A stretch of DNA of 64,000 nucleotides from Pseudomonas hormoni (lineage in GTDB: Bacteria > Pseudomonadota > Gammaproteobacteria > Pseudomonadales > Pseudomonadaceae). The notes beneath the pieces were generated by a model. It saw nothing but the letters and a program-made list of their open reading frames with translations, had not been told where the DNA came from and searched no databases. This document shows, piece by piece, positions 8,265 to 17,080 of this stretch (position 1 is its first letter; every line of letters begins with the position of its first letter). The stretch covers positions 811,001 through 875,000 of the forward strand of contig NZ_CP075566.1 in the NCBI RefSeq assembly GCF_018502625.1, in the 5' to 3' direction. The translations under genes and the position numbers were made by a program.

Positions 8265-8738
8265 TCAGGCCTTGTTCAGCGCCTGAGCCGCCGCCAAAAC
8301 AGCATCCACATGCCCCGGCACCTTCACGCCACGCCATTCCTGACGCAGCACACCATCCTTGTCGATCAAAAACGTGCTGCGATCAACACCCATGTATTCC
8401 TTGCCATAAAGCTTCTTCAGCTTGATCACATCAAACAGCTGGCACAGCGCTTCTTCCTTGTCGCTGATCAGCTCGAAGGTGAATGCTTGTTTGGCTTTGA
8501 AGTTCTCGTGAGATTTCAGGCTGTCACGCGACACGCCGAAGACTTCAGTGTTAGCCGCTTTGAAGGCGTCCAGCTGATCGCGAAAGCCCTGGCCCTGGGT
8601 CGTGCAACCCGGCGTGCTGTCCTTCGGATAGAAGTAGATCACCACTTGCTTGCCTTTGAGGCTCGCGAGGCTGACGGTCTGCCCGCTGGTGGCGGGGGCT
8701 TCGAAGTCGGCAACCGGTTGGTCGATGGCAACGGCCAT
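8265..8738 (-). CDS. bcp: Thiol peroxidase / peroxiredoxin Bcp
   Basis: Peroxiredoxin of the AhpC/Bcp family that reduces peroxides using a reactive cysteine. It has 157 residues. The peroxidatic Cys45 is in YPKDSTPGCTTQG. The position of the usual resolving cysteine five residues on (Cys50 in E. coli Bcp) is a glutamine here. Another Cys is at residue 99 (EEALCQLF). The protein may therefore work as a 1-Cys enzyme or use an outside thiol partner. It is 10 bases downstream of gcvR on the same strand, so they probably form an operon. Confidence 0.93.
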   Translation of the reverse strand: MAVAIDQPVADFEAPATSGQTVSLASLKGKQVVIYFYPKDSTPGCTTQGQGFRDQLDAFKAANTEVFGVSRDSLKSHENFKAKQAFTFELISDKEEALCQLFDVIKLKKLYGKEYMGVDRSTFLIDKDGVLRQEWRGVKVPGHVDAVLAAAQALNKA

Positions 8739-8748
8739 GAAAGCTTCC

Positions 8749-9309
8749 TTACATTGGGTTTTGTGGGCGCCACGGTTCGATCAGCGCATCCAGGTTCAGC
8801 GCGTCGGCGAAATCCAGGAACTGATCGCGCAGCCAGCTGATCTGCACGCCGGCCGGCAAGGTCACGGTAAACGTGGCATTGAGCATGGTGCCGCCGGTTT
8901 GCGGCGCCTGATACGTGTCGCAGGTCAGGTTTTCCAGCTCGACGTTGTGGTCCATGAAGAACTGGCACAGCTCGTTGATGATGTCCGAGCGGTACGCCGA
9001 GCTGACGTAGGCGACGTACGGCAGGGCCTGAGGACGGTTCTCCAGCGCCGCGCTGCGCACCACGTTGACCGTGAAGGCGTGCTTCTTGGCGAGGCTCGGC
9101 AGGCTGCCTTCGAGGCGCGCCAGGGCGTCCCAGCTGCCGGAGATCTCGAGGATCAACGCACTGCACTCGCCATGACGGGTCAGGCGAGAGGTGACCACGG
9201 CGCAGCGGTTTTCATGGCTGGCGCGGCACAGGACGTTAGTCAGCTCCATGGGGTTGGCGCCGAGGGCACTGATGACAAGGAATTGTTCGCGAACTGTGGG
9301 GGTGGACAT
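8749..9309 (-). CDS. gcvR: Glycine cleavage system regulator GcvR (two ACT domains)
   Basis: Cytoplasmic 186-residue protein with two tandem ACT domains (about residues 8-85 and 95-175). In E. coli GcvR binds glycine and blocks GcvA activation of the gcv operon. The start MSTPTVREQFLVISALGANPMELTN is typical of the Pseudomonas family. It precedes bcp and is divergent from dapA. Confidence 0.88.
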   Translation of the reverse strand: MSTPTVREQFLVISALGANPMELTNVLCRASHENRCAVVTSRLTRHGECSALILEISGSWDALARLEGSLPSLAKKHAFTVNVVRSAALENRPQALPYVAYVSSAYRSDIINELCQFFMDHNVELENLTCDTYQAPQTGGTMLNATFTVTLPAGVQISWLRDQFLDFADALNLDALIEPWRPQNPM

Positions 9310-9637
9310 GCAGCATTCCTAAAGCGATGAGCGGTCGATACTTCTACGGGCTTTTGTTACCGGGGGCGAGCCTGCGGATGCGAATTCAGAAAACCCGGGC
9401 CGAAGGTTGCAACGTGCTCCATCAAGGCAAGAGCGAAGGGTGGCAACGCTGGATCGGGGCTTGTGATGCCGAAAATGGAGGCTGAAACCCGGCGTACGAG
9501 CATGTCAGTACCGATCAAAGTCTGAAGGGTAGCGAAAAGCAGCGCCAAGGGGAATGGCAGCAGCGCAGTACTTCGCTTGTACAAGCATCTTGGCGCCAGT
9601 ACCATTACGGCTCTCTTTTTCCGGCAGGAGCGGTTTC
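9310..9637. other. gcvR/dapA intergenic region
   Basis: About 330 bases between divergent gcvR and dapA. Short open frames cross it on both strands, but none has a ribosome site or a recognisable product. It presumably holds both promoters; I cannot mark a convincing -35/-10 pair. Confidence 0.5.
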
Positions 9638-10516
9638 ATGATTGCGGGCAGTATGGTGGCACTGGTCACACCCATGGATGCACAAGGGCGTCTTGACTGG
9701 GACAGCCTCAGCAAACTCGTGGACTTCCACCTTGAAAACGGCACCCATGCCATTGTCGCGGTCGGTACTACCGGCGAGTCGGCGACCCTCGACGTCAACG
9801 AGCACATCGCTGTCATCCGTGCCGTGGTCAAGCAGGTCAACGGCCGTATTCCGGTCATCGCCGGTACGGGCGCCAATTCGACTCGCGAAGCCGTCGAACT
9901 GACCCGCAATGCCAAAGAGGCCGGTGCCGATGCCTGCCTGCTGGTTGTTCCGTACTACAACAAACCGACTCAGGAAGGTTTGTACCAGCACTTCAAGCAC
10001 ATTGCCGAAGCGGTCGACATCCCACAGATTCTCTATAACGTTCCTGGCCGCACCTCCTGCGACATGCAGGCCGAGACCGTGATTCGCCTGTCCACCGTGC
10101 CGAACATCATCGGTATCAAGGAAGCCACCGGCGACCTGAAGCGCGCCAAGGCAATCCTCGATGGCGTGAGCAAGGACTTCATCGTGCTGTCCGGCGATGA
10201 TCCGACTGCCGTCGAACTGATTCTGCTGGGCGGCAAGGGCAACATTTCCGTCACCGCCAACGTTGCTCCGCGCGAAATGGCCGATCTGTGCGAGGCCGCA
10301 CTCAAGGGCGATGCCGAGACCGCTCGGGCAATCAACGAAAAACTGATGCCGCTGCACAAGGACCTGTTCATCGAAGCCAACCCGATTCCGGTGAAATGGG
10401 CTTTGGTTGAAATGGGCCTGATGCACGAAGGCATTCGCCTGCCGCTGACCTGGCTGAGCGCACCTTGTCATGAAACGCTCCGCACGGCTCTGCGCCAGTG
10501 CAGCGTCCTGGTTTAA
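9638..10516 (+). CDS. dapA: 4-hydroxy-tetrahydrodipicolinate synthase DapA
   Basis: Condenses pyruvate with aspartate semialdehyde in lysine/diaminopimelate synthesis. It is 292 residues, the family length. The Schiff-base lysine is in [10 protein letters not shown]. The substrate-site Thr pair is in VGTTGES, and [10 protein letters not shown] holds the catalytic tyrosine. The ATG at 9638 with a gcaggag site gives the standard N terminus [14 protein letters not shown]; an upstream in-frame start adds 28 residues with no match to the family. It leads the dapA-bamC-MBL-purC run. Confidence 0.97.
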   Translation: MIAGSMVALVTPMDAQGRLDWDSLSKLVDFHLENGTHAIVAVGTTGESATLDVNEHIAVIRAVVKQVNGRIPVIAGTGANSTREAVELTRNAKEAGADACLLVVPYYNKPTQEGLYQHFKHIAEAVDIPQILYNVPGRTSCDMQAETVIRLSTVPNIIGIKEATGDLKRAKAILDGVSKDFIVLSGDDPTAVELILLGGKGNISVTANVAPREMADLCEAALKGDAETARAINEKLMPLHKDLFIEANPIPVKWALVEMGLMHEGIRLPLTWLSAPCHETLRTALRQCSVLV

Positions 10517-10533
10517 TTGAGGAAGTACAACGC

Positions 10534-11649
10534 ATGAAGCGAATGGCCGGACTTTCCGCACTTGCCTTGATTATCTCCAGCACCAGTGGCTGTGGATGGG
10601 TCTGGGGCCCGGAAGGTTATTTCCGTGACCGTGGTAGCGATTACCTGGAAGCGCAACAGACTGCACCGATGCAATTGCCACCGGACGTCAGCACCTCCAA
10701 ACACCTGGACCCACTGCTGCCGATCCCGCGCAACGTGGCTGATGACACCGTCAAGGGCGAATACATCGTGCCGCGTCCGCAGCCGCTGTCCGCCGCTGCC
10801 GACGCCAGTGCCTACTCGCTGCAGAAGACCGGCGACTCGCGCTGGATCGTCGCTCAGAACCCGCCGGCCGAAGTCTGGCCAGTGGCTGTGCAGTTCTTCC
10901 AGGACAACGGTTTCCGTCTGGATGAACAGCGTCCGCAAACCGGCGAATTCACCACCACCTGGCAGCATTCCGACGAACTGTCCGCAGCGATGGCCAAGCG
11001 CCTGAGCGCAGCCGGTGTCGGCGCTGACAGCGAAACCCGCGTGCGGGTGCGCATCGAGCCGGGCGTGCAGCGCAACACCAGTGAAGTCTACGTGGTGAGC
11101 GCCGAACGTCCTGCCGGCAGCACCGCCGATGTAGCCTTCACCAACCGTTCGGTCAACACCGGCCTGGACGCGGCACTGGTCGACGACATGCTCGCGAGCA
11201 TGAGCCGCATCTCGGAGAAGGGCGGTTCGGTCTCCATGCTGGCTTCGCGTGATTTCGATACGCCAAGTCGAGTCAGCCTGAGCGAAGACGGCAGCGGCAA
11301 CCCGGTTCTGAACGTCGGCAACGACCTGGACCGTGCCTGGTCGAGCGTCGGTCGTGCGCTGGAACAGGGCGAATGGCGCGTTGAAGACATCAACCGCAGC
11401 CTGGGCCTGTACTACATCAACCTGTCTGAAAAAGCCGAGAAGAAAGACGAGAAGCCCGGTTTCCTCAGCGGCCTGTTCGGCAGTGCGCCGAGCAAGGAAG
11501 AAGTTGAAGCCCGTGCCGAGCGTTATCAGGTTCGCCTGAGCAAGGTGGGCGATACCGTTCAGGTCACGGTCGAGAAAAACATCAACACCGTGGCGCCGGC
11601 TGACGTGGCGCGCAAAGTGTTGAGCGTGATTCAGGACAACCTGGGCTGA
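10534..11649 (+). CDS. bamC: Outer-membrane assembly lipoprotein BamC (NlpB)
   Basis: Lipoprotein subunit of the BAM complex that inserts beta-barrel proteins. It has 371 residues. The signal sequence ends with STSGC at residues 16-20, a usable lipobox with Cys20 as the lipidated residue. An unstructured N-terminal stretch (about 20-95) and two helix-grip domains follow. It starts 17 bases after dapA with a tgagga site, the same dapA-bamC linkage as in E. coli. An upstream in-frame start at 10498 lies inside dapA and would bury the signal peptide. Confidence 0.93.
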   Translation: MKRMAGLSALALIISSTSGCGWVWGPEGYFRDRGSDYLEAQQTAPMQLPPDVSTSKHLDPLLPIPRNVADDTVKGEYIVPRPQPLSAAADASAYSLQKTGDSRWIVAQNPPAEVWPVAVQFFQDNGFRLDEQRPQTGEFTTTWQHSDELSAAMAKRLSAAGVGADSETRVRVRIEPGVQRNTSEVYVVSAERPAGSTADVAFTNRSVNTGLDAALVDDMLASMSRISEKGGSVSMLASRDFDTPSRVSLSEDGSGNPVLNVGNDLDRAWSSVGRALEQGEWRVEDINRSLGLYYINLSEKAEKKDEKPGFLSGLFGSAPSKEEVEARAERYQVRLSKVGDTVQVTVEKNINTVAPADVARKVLSVIQDNLG

Positions 11650-11653
11650 TCAC

Positions 11654-12412
11654 ATGCGTTTTGCCGTTCTCGGCAGCGGTAGCCAAGGGAACGGCACGCT
11701 GATAGCCAGCGCTGATACGTACGTGCTGGTGGATTGTGGTTTCTCCCTGCGGGAAACCGAAAAACGCCTGTTGCGCCTGGGTGTGAACCCGACGCAACTG
11801 AGCGCGATACTCGTGACCCACGAACATGCCGACCACGTGCATGGCGTGGGTTTGCTGTCTCGGCGCTACAATCTGCCTGTCTACCTCAGTCGCGGTACCC
11901 TGCGCGGGATGCGCAAACCGATTGAACCGGCCGGCCTTCTGGCGGGCGGCGAGCAACTGCAGATCGGCGCACTGAGCATCGGCGTCATTGCCGTGGCCCA
12001 CGATGCACAGGAACCGACGCAATATGTGTTCAGCGACGGTGAGCGGCGCTTCGGCCTGCTGACCGACCTGGGTTCATACTGCAACAAAGTGCTGGACGGC
12101 TATCGGGATCTCGATGCGTTGATGATCGAGGCCAACCATTGCCGTGACATGCTGGCTCGCGGTCACTACCCGTACTTTCTCAAGCAGCGGGTGGGCGGTG
12201 AGCTGGGACATTTGAACAACCACCAGGCGGCATTCCTGGTGTCGGAGTTGGGCTGGCAAGGCCTGCAGCACCTGGTCCTGGCCCATCTGAGCAGCAAGAA
12301 CAACCTGCCGCAGCTGGCCCGGCAATGTTTTGTCGACACCCTCGGGTGCGACCCGGACTGGCTGCAACTGGCCGATCAAGATTCAGGGCTCGACTGGCGA
12401 CACATCGCCTAG
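11654..12412 (+). CDS. MBL-fold metallohydrolase (YycJ/WalJ-like)
   Basis: Cytoplasmic 252-residue metallo-beta-lactamase-fold protein. The metal motif is HEHADHVHG near residues 57-65. It opens with MRFAVLGSGSQGNGTLI, the usual start of the YycJ group of putative exonucleases or hydrolases. It starts 4 bases after bamC, so it is in the same transcript. The substrate is not known from sequence. Confidence 0.88.
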   Translation: MRFAVLGSGSQGNGTLIASADTYVLVDCGFSLRETEKRLLRLGVNPTQLSAILVTHEHADHVHGVGLLSRRYNLPVYLSRGTLRGMRKPIEPAGLLAGGEQLQIGALSIGVIAVAHDAQEPTQYVFSDGERRFGLLTDLGSYCNKVLDGYRDLDALMIEANHCRDMLARGHYPYFLKQRVGGELGHLNNHQAAFLVSELGWQGLQHLVLAHLSSKNNLPQLARQCFVDTLGCDPDWLQLADQDSGLDWRHIA

Positions 12413-12440
12413 CCCACCTACTTAGCAAGCGGAGCCCATC

Positions 12441-13154
12441 ATGGAAAAACGTGAAGAACTCTACCGCGGCAAAGCCAAATCGGTTTTCAAGACCGACGAC
12501 GCTGACCGCTTGATCCTGCTGTTTCGCAACGACACCTCGGCGTTCGACGGCAAGCGCATCGAGCAGCTCGACCGCAAAGGCATGGTGAACAACAAGTTCA
12601 ACGCCTTCATCATGCAGAAACTCGAAGCAGCCGGCGTGCCGACTCAATTCGACAAACTGCTGGGCGATAACGAATGCCTGGTGAAAAAACTCGACATGAT
12701 CCCGGTCGAGTGCGTCGTGCGTAACTACGCGGCCGGTAGCCTGGTCAAGCGCCTGGGCGTCGAAGAAGGCATGAAGCTCAACCCTTACACCTTCGAGCTG
12801 TTCCTGAAGGACGACGCCAAGGGCGACCCGTTCATCAACGAATCCCACGTCGTGGCGTTCGGTTGGGGCACCGCCGAGCAACTGGTTCGCATGAAAGAAC
12901 TGTCGCTCAAGGTCAACGAAGTCTTGAGCAAACTGTTCGACGACGCCGGCCTGCTGCTGGTCGACTTCAAACTCGAATTCGGTGTGTTCTCCGACGGCTC
13001 CATCGTCCTGGGCGACGAATTCAGCCCGGACGGCTGCCGCCTGTGGGACAAGGCCACCGGCAAGAAAATGGACAAGGACCGCTTCCGTCAGGGCCTCGGT
13101 GACGTTATCGAAGCCTACGAAGAAGTCGCCAATCGTCTGGGCGTACCGCTTTAA
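12441..13154 (+). CDS. purC: SAICAR synthetase PurC
   Basis: Purine biosynthesis enzyme joining aspartate to CAIR with ATP. It has 237 residues, the bacterial PurC length. Family blocks seen are YRGKAKSVF at the N terminus, [18 protein letters not shown] in the middle and [13 protein letters not shown] sequence near residue 190 ([15 protein letters not shown]). It is 28 bases after the MBL gene. A tRNA-Ser gene follows. Confidence 0.97.
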   Translation: MEKREELYRGKAKSVFKTDDADRLILLFRNDTSAFDGKRIEQLDRKGMVNNKFNAFIMQKLEAAGVPTQFDKLLGDNECLVKKLDMIPVECVVRNYAAGSLVKRLGVEEGMKLNPYTFELFLKDDAKGDPFINESHVVAFGWGTAEQLVRMKELSLKVNEVLSKLFDDAGLLLVDFKLEFGVFSDGSIVLGDEFSPDGCRLWDKATGKKMDKDRFRQGLGDVIEAYEEVANRLGVPL

Positions 13155-13237
13155 TCGACGCAAGCATCTGATAGCACAGAAATATTTCGCTTAGGGGGTT
13201 CGCTTCCGGCAAAAGTGTTGTTATGATGCGCGCCGTT

Positions 13238-13327
13238 GGAGAGATGCCAGAGTGGCCGAATGGGACGGATTCGAAATCCGTTGTACCTTCACCGGTACCT
13301 AGGGTTCGAATCCCTATCTCTCCGCCA
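13238..13327 (+). tRNA. tRNA-Ser (anticodon CGA)
   Basis: A 90-base class II tRNA with encoded CCA. The acceptor stem GGAGAGA pairs with TCTCTCC. The anticodon stem-loop is ggattCGAaatcc, a long variable arm follows, and the T arm is GGTTCGAATCC. Its 3' end is beside a decayed integrase, so it is the probable insertion target of the island that follows. Confidence 0.97.
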
Positions 13328-13343
13328 TTATTGAATAAGACCA

Positions 13344-13379
13344 AGCCCCTGAAATTGTTAAAGATTTCAGGGGCTTTTT
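13344..13379 (+). terminator. Rho-independent terminator after tRNA-Ser
   Basis: An agcccctgaaat / atttcaggggct stem with a following TTTTT tract, about 15 bases after the tRNA. Confidence 0.9.
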
Positions 13380-13408
13380 CGTTTCTGGCGATTGAGTTAG
13401 GGCATTTT

Positions 13409-14267
13409 TTAGGGCATGAACCCTCTCCTGTATGCCGCTCTAGTCCGCTCTAACCCCAATATTTTCGACACGATACCCGCCATGCGTACCCTGGAGCGTT
13501 CTTTAGGGACTTTGAATTCACCGACGACAAATGCCCGGCGGACGTGTGCCAGATCGGCTTCAAGATCGATGTCTTCAACGGCGAGTCCGATAAGCTCGGC
13601 AGGGAGAGCCCGGCCCGGCAGTTGAATTCAATCATCCGGGTGCCAGCTCGCCGGTCAGGATCCGCTTTGCCGATCAGCTCGATCTTGTTGTGACTGAAGG
13701 GGGCGGCATGCTCTAGGTCGACGTCTGATCCAACGTTGCTGATCCGGTCGAGCGGATTGGCTTTCAGTATGCCGTCGCCGAAGGCGTCAGCCCAGACTCC
13801 GCGGACGACGGAAAAAATGTCGTTCACTGTCTTCGGGGCTAGGCCTTGCTTGAGCAGCTGCGCTTGGAACAACTCGATGTCGCTCTTGCTGATGTAGACG
13901 ATCCGACGCTTGCCGAATTTCCTCTCGGCGTACACAGCCTTGCTGACGTAGTTGACGGCGGTGCTCGAAACTATGAGCGCGCGCTGAACCTCCAGCCAGC
14001 GATCAATGCCTTCTTCGCTGTGCGCTTGAAGTGAAGGGCTGCCGGTGCCGGTAAACATGGCGGCCCTGAGAGAGTTGGGTAAGAGTGGGTCGCATAGTCG
14101 AAGCGGCCCTCTTTGATCTCTGCGGGGATGGCGCGGCGCTTGTTGTCGGCATATGCGATCGCGGCCTTGTTTACTTTCGAGATCCCGGCACCGTTGGCCG
14201 TTGAAGATGTACCAGACTGTAGCTGCTTGCCGTTCATCTCACCGCCGGCCGGCATCTTGTCGATCAT
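13409..14267 (-). pseudogene. Decayed tyrosine-recombinase (phage-type integrase)
   Basis: Pieces of one integrase appear in successive frames on the minus strand. The first is VWYIFNGQRCRDLE (about 14215-14175), then VNKAAIAYADNKRRAIPAEI and EGRFDYATH of the Arm-binding N-terminal domain. Next comes the SAM-like domain with SKSDIELFQAQLLKQGLAPK and TVNDIFSVVRGVWADAF. The catalytic-domain start AELIGLAVEDIDLEADLAHV and KVPKERSRVRM comes last. At least three frameshifts separate the pieces. One lies near 13595-13615, where the box-I arginine would be expected. The frame stops at 13409, so most of the catalytic domain is missing. No function is expected. Confidence 0.85.
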
Positions 14268-14639
14268 GGTTTCCCTTCCATCCAGCGTTCTATAGCGGCG
14301 TGGTTACTCGATGCTACCGAGTCAGGCAACGGCTGCGCAGTGCCAGCCTCCACCGCCACTGGCGGTATGGTTAATGGCCCCGCAAGAGCCCAACTTGCCC
14401 CAGCGCATGCTCAACGAATTATCGGCATCACCGAAGCCGCTTGCCCGAACGCCTCATCTCGCTTTTTCCGCCTCACAAATACACGATAAAACCCACCCCA
14501 ATGTATATACAAATACCCAATGTGCATGAGGGTGATCCGTCGTCGGCGCGAACTTGAAAAATAGAATGGCGCTCGCGAGGAGGAATTGCTCAATGGCACC
14601 CAAGGTTTTAGGTGTACTGGCGATCAGGGAGTGATTTGC
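14268..14639. other. Gene-free island DNA
   Basis: About 370 bases with no supportable gene. Several short frames exist but none resembles a known family. A 10-base palindrome TGTATATACA lies at 14502-14511; it may be an operator relic of the element, but this is weak. Confidence 0.4.
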
Positions 14640-14859
14640 GCGACTCCTTGGTGCAAGACGTTTTCGAGACCAGGGAGGCGACCATAAAATGGATATCCAG
14701 ATCGAACAGAGCTCTAGGCGGATTAGAATTCAAGCGCCAGTTTGATTATACTAAGGTGCACTTTCGGGGCTTGTTTAAGAACACAGCGCAGATGGTTACG
14801 AACCTTTAGATGGAGTGCCAACATTTGCTATCAGCGAGGGAGAGGTGTGTCTGTCGTAG
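14640..14859 (+). pseudogene. IS5-type transposase C-terminal remnant
   Basis: The stretch reads FKRQFDYTKVHFRGLFKNTA then QMVTNL, close to the end of IS5-group transposases (KRQFGYTKVR-RGL-KNTAQL-TLFALSNLWM-R-LL--AGEVR). After TNL the frame breaks, with several residues lost. Fragments MECQHLL and SEGEVCLS, then a stop at 14859, follow in two frames. Only the last 60 or so residues survive. It is a relic of an insertion sequence within the tRNA-Ser island. The upstream limit is approximate. Confidence 0.6.
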
Positions 14860-14959
14860 GAGAAATGCGCTTCTGCGAGGTGCTCGCAGTGGCAAAAGAG
14901 CATGAAATAAACGAAAAATTTGACCGGGTTTTGATCGGCTGCCGTTTTTTAAAGCGCCG

Positions 14960-16963
14960 ATGGCGAAGCAGCCGGAAAACATCGGGTTACTTCAGACCAT
15001 CTCTAAGCTCCTGCAACCGCCGAGTATCACTACAATGAAGTCACAGCGACTCAACACTCAAGAGCAATTATTAGGCAGTAAGCTGATTGATACTTTAGTG
15101 CTTTCAGAAAGCAGGCGTGACCTGATTTTCGCTTGTATGATGCTGACTGCCATTGGTGTTTTCATCGGTGGGAACGCACTACTGTTGATGAATATGGAAG
15201 TGCTCTCATATTCTTGGCGAATTGCCGCAGTTAGTTTTGGAGTGATGTGCGTTTTTTATGCGATTTCGCGCATTGTTTCCAATGTGGTCTGGGGGCTGGT
15301 TTTAACCTACGGGCTGTTGTTCGGGCTAGTCTATACCGGCACCCAATCCGTGAAATTTATATTTTATGGCTTGGCGATTTCAGCATTTTTTTACACAATA
15401 AAACACCTTCGTGTTAGTCGTAAGTACTGGGCGCCCTTGGTGCTGATGGCCGTGATAGGGGTGTTAACTGTACTTGGAGTTCGGGGTAGCTATTCATCTT
15501 TTGATATTATCCCCAGACTGCATGCGGGGATGGTGCATCAAGATACTTTGTTTCATGCCAGTATCGCAGCGATGTTTAAAAACTATAGTTTGATATCTAC
15601 AGGTTTAAATGGGCTGGTAGAATTGTCCTACTATATTTTTTCGCACATTCTTATGGCGGCAATCAGCATCCTATCTGGCAGTAGCGTACTAGAAGTTTAC
15701 GGCGTGGCGCCACTTGTTCTATTTTCACCGCTATTGATATTTGCCGTGACGGCTTCGAGTGCGATGCTTGATCAGGATGAGCGGTTATCACTACCCATAG
15801 TGTGGGGGGTAACTGCGCTATTGTTATCTATATTGCCATGGCTATTTTCACCTTGGGCTTTATGGGATTCGTTTTTTGTGTCCGAATCTTATCTCGTATC
15901 ACTTGGTGTATTTGTCCTAGGGCTTGGTTTGTTGTTTAAAAGGGTGCTGGTTTTTTCCGATTTGTTACTGATACTTGTTCTGGCAGTGTTAATTAGTTCA
16001 GCAAAGGCATCTGTTGGAATTATTTTTGGAGGCCTTTGGTTTACTCGCGTATTGTTTATTAGCAGTAGGCGCTACTTGGATGGTATCGCTGCAATTTTAG
16101 CCTTGTTCGGCGCAGCTTGGATGGTGCTAAGTGCTGTTAGCGGATCTTCTGGTTCTATTTCTATATCGCCTCTGGATTTTATTTCTTATTCTTATATGGG
16201 TAGTTTTTTTCTTAATTTTACCAAGGAGCTATTTGAAAACGGGGACTTTCAGTTGACCCTGCTGCTAGGGGCAATTTTATCCGTTGGAAGTTTCTGGTTG
16301 TTGCATTTCGGAGTTTCATGGGCCGTAATCGTACGTTCAATTCAAACGTCAGGCATCCGGGCTTTATTGCGCTCGCCGATTTCAGTTTATTCCATTGCTG
16401 CCATAGGAGCTGGAAGTGCAATTGTTCTTTTGTATCGAATTCCCGGAGGCTCCGCGTACTATTTCACTAACGTTGCTCTTTTTGTCTCGCTGCCTTCGCT
16501 AGTTGGATTTATAACGTTAGGATTACAACAACGGTTCAAGATATCGATCCTGCATTGTTTTTTTGTTTTGTGTGTGTTTTTGATCGGATTGCTCAATGCT
16601 CGTGCATATCTAGAAATAAGCTGGCTTGGTAAAGCAAAATTATACGATGGAAAAAATAGTGAGCTTGTTAGTAAGTTAGATGTTGTCCGTGAATCATCTC
16701 CAATTAACGAAGTACAAAGAGCGTCAAATGATTTAATTAAGATTAACCCTGTCTCTAGATGCAGTGCGCAACCTTTCGTTTTTTCTGCGGTTTCTGAAAG
16801 AGCTTGGGTCGAATTGCTAAAAGTAGAGGGTGCTAACTGTTCATATGAATACTACGGTTATGATCAATATTTCATATCAAATAATGGGCGTACGGTATTA
16901 GCACCAGCGCGACTACTTGAAGGTATGTGGATAAAGTCACAACCTGATGATGGTCCAAAGTAG
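14960..16963 (+). CDS. Large polytopic membrane protein, possible GT-C-type glycosyltransferase
   Basis: I do not recognise this gene with certainty. It encodes 667 residues with about 14-16 hydrophobic segments and a short C-terminal soluble tail of some 100 residues. A loop near residue 190 (HAGMVHQDTLFHASIAAMF) and the following NGLVELSYYIFSH look like the acidic/His-rich first loops of GT-C sugar transferases, but that is inference. It is clearly more AT-rich than its neighbours, with runs such as ttttttt and many TTA/ATA codons, so it was probably acquired by transfer. The start is uncertain: ATG 15035 (642 residues) is as likely, and neither has a good ribosome site. Confidence 0.75.
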   Translation: MAKQPENIGLLQTISKLLQPPSITTMKSQRLNTQEQLLGSKLIDTLVLSESRRDLIFACMMLTAIGVFIGGNALLLMNMEVLSYSWRIAAVSFGVMCVFYAISRIVSNVVWGLVLTYGLLFGLVYTGTQSVKFIFYGLAISAFFYTIKHLRVSRKYWAPLVLMAVIGVLTVLGVRGSYSSFDIIPRLHAGMVHQDTLFHASIAAMFKNYSLISTGLNGLVELSYYIFSHILMAAISILSGSSVLEVYGVAPLVLFSPLLIFAVTASSAMLDQDERLSLPIVWGVTALLLSILPWLFSPWALWDSFFVSESYLVSLGVFVLGLGLLFKRVLVFSDLLLILVLAVLISSAKASVGIIFGGLWFTRVLFISSRRYLDGIAAILALFGAAWMVLSAVSGSSGSISISPLDFISYSYMGSFFLNFTKELFENGDFQLTLLLGAILSVGSFWLLHFGVSWAVIVRSIQTSGIRALLRSPISVYSIAAIGAGSAIVLLYRIPGGSAYYFTNVALFVSLPSLVGFITLGLQQRFKISILHCFFVLCVFLIGLLNARAYLEISWLGKAKLYDGKNSELVSKLDVVRESSPINEVQRASNDLIKINPVSRCSAQPFVFSAVSERAWVELLKVEGANCSYEYYGYDQYFISNNGRTVLAPARLLEGMWIKSQPDDGPK

Positions 16964-17080
16964 CCATGTATTTCCAAGAACGTGTCATCACCTGGCCTTC
17001 TGGTAAGAAAGGGCTCCGGTGCCATGCGATGACATGGGTGCAACTGTTTTGAGCGCTTAAAGGCCGCTCAGCCTGCCTAA

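Noticed and set aside
13450..14058. 202-codon minus-strand frame taken as an intact gene
   Set aside because: It is only the middle piece of a frame-broken integrase. Both ends read on in other frames.
14502..14511. TGTATATACA palindrome as a LexA-type SOS box
   Set aside because: It is only ten bases, lacks the CTG/CAG ends of a full LexA site, and has no supported gene next to it.
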